Shown piece after piece: positions 42,612 to 44,792 of a DNA stretch of 44,792 bases. The notes beneath the pieces were generated by a model. That model was given only the letters and a program-made list of their open reading frames with translations. It was not told the DNA's origin and searched no databases. The translations under genes and the position numbers were made by a program. The stretch is from a bacterium. Lineage in GTDB: Bacteria; Zhuqueibacterota; QNDG01. How positions within the stretch are numbered: position 1 is the first letter of the stretch; each line of letters opens with the position of its first letter. The DNA lies in the NCBI GenBank assembly GCA_021158245.1, contig JAGGVB010000088.1, positions 1-44,792 on the forward strand, given 5' to 3'.

Positions 42612-43239
42612 TATTAACAGCCTTTTTCACATTAAGTAATGAAGAACGCAGACGTGCATTACAATTCTGAAACATAGGACTGCCGTGCCCAAAATAGATA
42701 GCACGGACATCCCTGCGAACAAGTTTTTCCATCGCGCTAATAAAACCTTTTTCATAAGTTCCATCAACCGAATCAATTATTATATTTGAATCACCGGCAA
42801 ACAAAACGCCATCTTCCTCACAATACAGACAGATTGAATCGCTGCTATGCCCCGGTGTATAGATTACTTCAAATAGCCTGTCTCCAAGTTTCAAGGTTAC
42901 TCCGTCATATAATTTTTTATAATTAGAGCAATCGTTTTTATTTCTGTGATGCTGGCATTGAGACGGGAAAGGAGTAAATCCGTAAACAACAGGTTTGTAT
43001 GTTTCACAAATCAGCGGCAGCAGCTCGGCATGGTCGTAATGAGAATGAGTCAGAATTACCTGTTCTACCTTTGGCTTGGCTACTCCGGTTCTGGCATTAT
43101 TTATTTTTTCAATTACTAATGAATCTCTGCCGACATCAACAAGTGTGTTAATATCATCAAGAGAATTCCATGTACCCGTAACAAGGTAGACATTGCTTGT
43201 ATATATTTTACTCGCAGTTGTTAAGTTTGTAATTTTCAT
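42592..43239 (-). CDS. Metallo-beta-lactamase-fold hydrolase
   Basis: 215 residues, binuclear metal hydrolase. The motif HSHYDH (His65, His67, Asp69, His70) plus His131 (TPGHSSDS), Asp150 (FAGDS) and His185 (GHGSP) is complete. It resembles glyoxalase II-like thioesterases, but an insertion with HH and two Cys (about 95-104) is unusual. The substrate is unknown. No ribosome site is visible. Its end overlaps the deacetylase gene by 20 bases, so they are translationally coupled. Confidence 0.88.
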   Translation of the reverse strand: MKITNLTTASKIYTSNVYLVTGTWNSLDDINTLVDVGRDSLVIEKINNARTGVAKPKVEQVILTHSHYDHAELLPLICETYKPVVYGFTPFPSQCQHHRNKNDCSNYKKLYDGVTLKLGDRLFEVIYTPGHSSDSICLYCEEDGVLFAGDSNIIIDSVDGTYEKGFISAMEKLVRRDVRAIYFGHGSPMFQNCNARLRSSLLNVKKAVNNANCFS

Positions 43240-43321
43240 ATTTTTTCATTCACTTTTTTATTTATATCTTAACTGTTTTATATTTTCTCCTGGTTCCACG
43301 CGGGTAATTTTTAGCAAACAG

Positions 43322-43951
43322 CTACCTTACTGCTATTAACCACCTGAACGGCAGCATTTCTAATATCTGTTGATTTTCAACTTCAAACCCTGTCTGTTTA
43401 AATTTTTTTTCATACATCGCACATCTATCAGAATATGAATCTATAGTATCAGTGCCCATATATGATGGTATCAATGCAAGATTAAAACCCTCAATTGTGC
43501 AATAATTTCTTATTTTATATTCAATTTCCAGAATATTGTTTTTGTAACTCGCCGGTTTTTCGGCAACTAATATTTCTCCTTTTTGCAATACAGGTTTTTT
43601 CTCAAATACGTCCGCACATTGAAATTTGAGGTCACACTTCACCATCTTTCTGATATCTTCGGCATAAATGAGAGACTTGTTGTCAATATCAATTGCTGTT
43701 CCATTTACTTGGCCCAATTTGGAAAGTGTCAATGAAGGAATTGCCAGGCCGCACCCAATTTCAATAAATCCCGGCACCGTCAATTTTGATAGTCGTTCTC
43801 CGAATCTGACACCGATTTCGACTAATGAAAACAGAAGGTTATCAGCAATATCCGTACATCCGATTGATTGCACAAAGATTTTATAAATATCCAAAATTTC
43901 AGACCATTCTTCTGAAAAAATTTGTTTAAGTTTTGAATTTATAATTTCCAT
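43322..43951 (-). CDS. Class I SAM-dependent methyltransferase, substrate unknown
   Basis: 209 residues. A helical N-terminal segment precedes the SAM motif FIEIGCGLAIPSLTLSKLG (62-80) and a conserved acidic residue after strand two (GTAIDIDNKS). The fold resembles small-molecule or protein methyltransferases of the PrmA/METTL type. It starts within the stop of the upstream CheR-like gene (TAATG), so the two are translationally coupled. Its place inside the chemosensory operon suggests a role there, but nothing in the sequence names the substrate. Confidence 0.8.
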   Translation of the reverse strand: MEIINSKLKQIFSEEWSEILDIYKIFVQSIGCTDIADNLLFSLVEIGVRFGERLSKLTVPGFIEIGCGLAIPSLTLSKLGQVNGTAIDIDNKSLIYAEDIRKMVKCDLKFQCADVFEKKPVLQKGEILVAEKPASYKNNILEIEYKIRNYCTIEGFNLALIPSYMGTDTIDSYSDRCAMYEKKFKQTGFEVENQQILEMLPFRWLIAVR

Positions 43952-44553
43952 TATACCTTTCGGAATAACTGAGCGTCAGATGTTACCCGTGTAAAAAGAT
44001 GAACTGCTTCTTTGGGAAGTCTCTGTGTCTGTTCTGTGATAAAAAAGCCTCCCGGAGTCAGTGTATTATGAAACATTTTGATAACTTTAATCCGCTCTTC
44101 GTATTTCAAATGAAGTAAAACATTTTTACAAACAATCATACTGAAATTTTCACCAACCGGTTCTAATGTTAGCAAATCATGCCTTTGGTACTGAACACGG
44201 TCTTTAATTAAATGATCAATCTGATAGTGTCCTGCTTTTCCATTTGGTTTAAAATATTTTTCAAACAAATCTTTTGGTATCCGCTTAAGCTCCTCCCATG
44301 GATAGACACCATCGATAATTATTTTTTCAAAAAGGTTGCTTCCATCAATATCTGTTGCATAAATCTGAAGGTTTTTAAAAGCAAATCTCCCCATGTTTTC
44401 GGCAAAAAGGATAGCGAGAGTATAAGGCTCCGGTCCCATTGCACAGCCGGCATCCCAAATTTTTACATTACTGCGCCCAGCCACCAATGGGGCCATATTT
44501 TTTACTCCCAGCTCAAGTGTATGTAAATCTCTAAAAAAATATGTAAATGCCAT
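43951..44553 (-). CDS. CheR-like methyltransferase without the N-terminal domain
   Basis: 200 residues. Starts directly at the catalytic domain: TYFFRDLHTLE (about 4-14), SAM motif DAGCAMGPEPYTLA (34-47), IYATDID, and MIVCKNVLLHL. The N-terminal all-helical domain that recognises receptor methylation sites is absent, and the preceding gene ends 6 bases upstream, so it is natural and not a window artefact. SAM-motif residues are close to CheR. It is in addition to the complete cheR at 37831. It may modify other proteins or need a partner for substrate recognition. Confidence 0.85.
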   Translation of the reverse strand: MAFTYFFRDLHTLELGVKNMAPLVAGRSNVKIWDAGCAMGPEPYTLAILFAENMGRFAFKNLQIYATDIDGSNLFEKIIIDGVYPWEELKRIPKDLFEKYFKPNGKAGHYQIDHLIKDRVQYQRHDLLTLEPVGENFSMIVCKNVLLHLKYEERIKVIKMFHNTLTPGGFFITEQTQRLPKEAVHLFTRVTSDAQLFRKV

Positions 44554-44559
44554 AATCCT

Positions 44560-44792
44560 TTATTCCTCATTTTCAAAACATGAAAACGCCAGTTTTTTAT
44601 TTTTTGTTTCTAATACCTTTTCCACCAGCCGTTGAACATCTAAAATTAGTGCGACTGTGCCATCCCCGAGAATAGTTGCTCCTGATAATCCCTCTACATC
44701 CCGGTACATATTGCCCAATGTTTTGATTACAATCTGTTGTTTGCCGATGATATGGTCAACAGCAAAGCCCACTCGCTGCCCGTTGATTTTAG
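44560..44792 (-). CDS. cheA: Chemotaxis histidine kinase CheA, C-terminal end only
   Basis: Only the last 77 codons are in the window; the frame is open to the right edge (residues KINGQRVGFAVDHIIGKQQI before and after the first possible GTG at 44772). It matches the CheW-like regulatory domain of CheA (VGFAVDHIIGKQQIVIK, LSGATILGDGTVALILDVQRL), which binds CheW and receptors. A short tail ends in ENEE. First gene seen of the minus-strand chemosensory cluster; the catalytic parts lie outside. A long CheW protein would be the alternative, but the LGDGTVALILD block favours CheA. Confidence 0.85.
   Translation of the reverse strand, partial: KINGQRVGFAVDHIIGKQQIVIKTLGNMYRDVEGLSGATILGDGTVALILDVQRLVEKVLETKNKKLAFSCFENEE

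Overview
This 44.8 kb window comes from an AT-rich bacterial chromosome with a diderm envelope and probably anaerobic metabolism. A TonB-dependent receptor, a PorV-like barrel protein, a large secreted protein with a type IX (Por) sorting-type C-terminus, and a GWxTD-domain protein point to the Fibrobacteres-Chlorobi-Bacteroidetes (FCB) superphylum. An uncultured Calditrichota-, KSB1- or Cloacimonadota-like lineage is plausible, but the exact phylum is inference. Promoters close to the sigma-70 consensus and good Shine-Dalgarno sequences are common, unlike in many Bacteroidetes. A ferredoxin-dependent 2-oxoacid oxidoreductase and a radical-dehydratase-type activase suggest anaerobic life.

Plus strand, 1-35.2 kb. 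(1) 1-2.9 kb: the 3' part of aspS, then a short coiled-coil lipoprotein and a coiled-coil LysM protein behind a perfect-consensus promoter, closed by a terminator. (2) 3.0-10.2 kb: phoH, pgpH (c-di-AMP phosphodiesterase type), ybeY, a CBS/CorC membrane protein, and the K+ uptake pair trkH/ktrB and trkA/ktrA; this looks like a c-di-AMP and ion homeostasis neighbourhood. (3) 10.4-13.8 kb: tRNA-Leu(UAG) followed by tig-clpP-clpX; the ClpP has Asn where the catalytic Asp is expected. (4) 13.8-24.5 kb: a long non-coding stretch with an 8-bp tandem repeat and a structured leader, then an envelope operon (DUF4397 lipoprotein, TonB receptor, sorting-domain protein, PorV-like protein), followed by a GWxTD protein. 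(5) 24.5-33.9 kb: a two-gene activase/dehydratase system that looks like a split version of a long fused family, an OPT-family transporter behind a candidate attenuator, and korAB. (6) A cyclic-nucleotide-binding-domain histidine kinase ends the plus-strand block.

Minus strand, 35.3-44.8 kb, read right to left: the 3' end of cheA, a CheR-like methyltransferase lacking its N-terminal domain, another methyltransferase, a metallo-beta-lactamase-fold hydrolase, a histone-deacetylase-family enzyme, a small GNAT-like acetyltransferase, a soluble methyl-accepting protein, cheW, a MITE-like element, cheR, cheB, a histidine-kinase-like protein without its phospho-accepting His, and cheD. The pairing of an acetyltransferase with a deacetylase inside a chemosensory cluster, and the altered active sites of ClpP and the kinase, are the observations I would follow first. 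No CRISPR array, complete insertion sequence, rRNA or prophage was seen.
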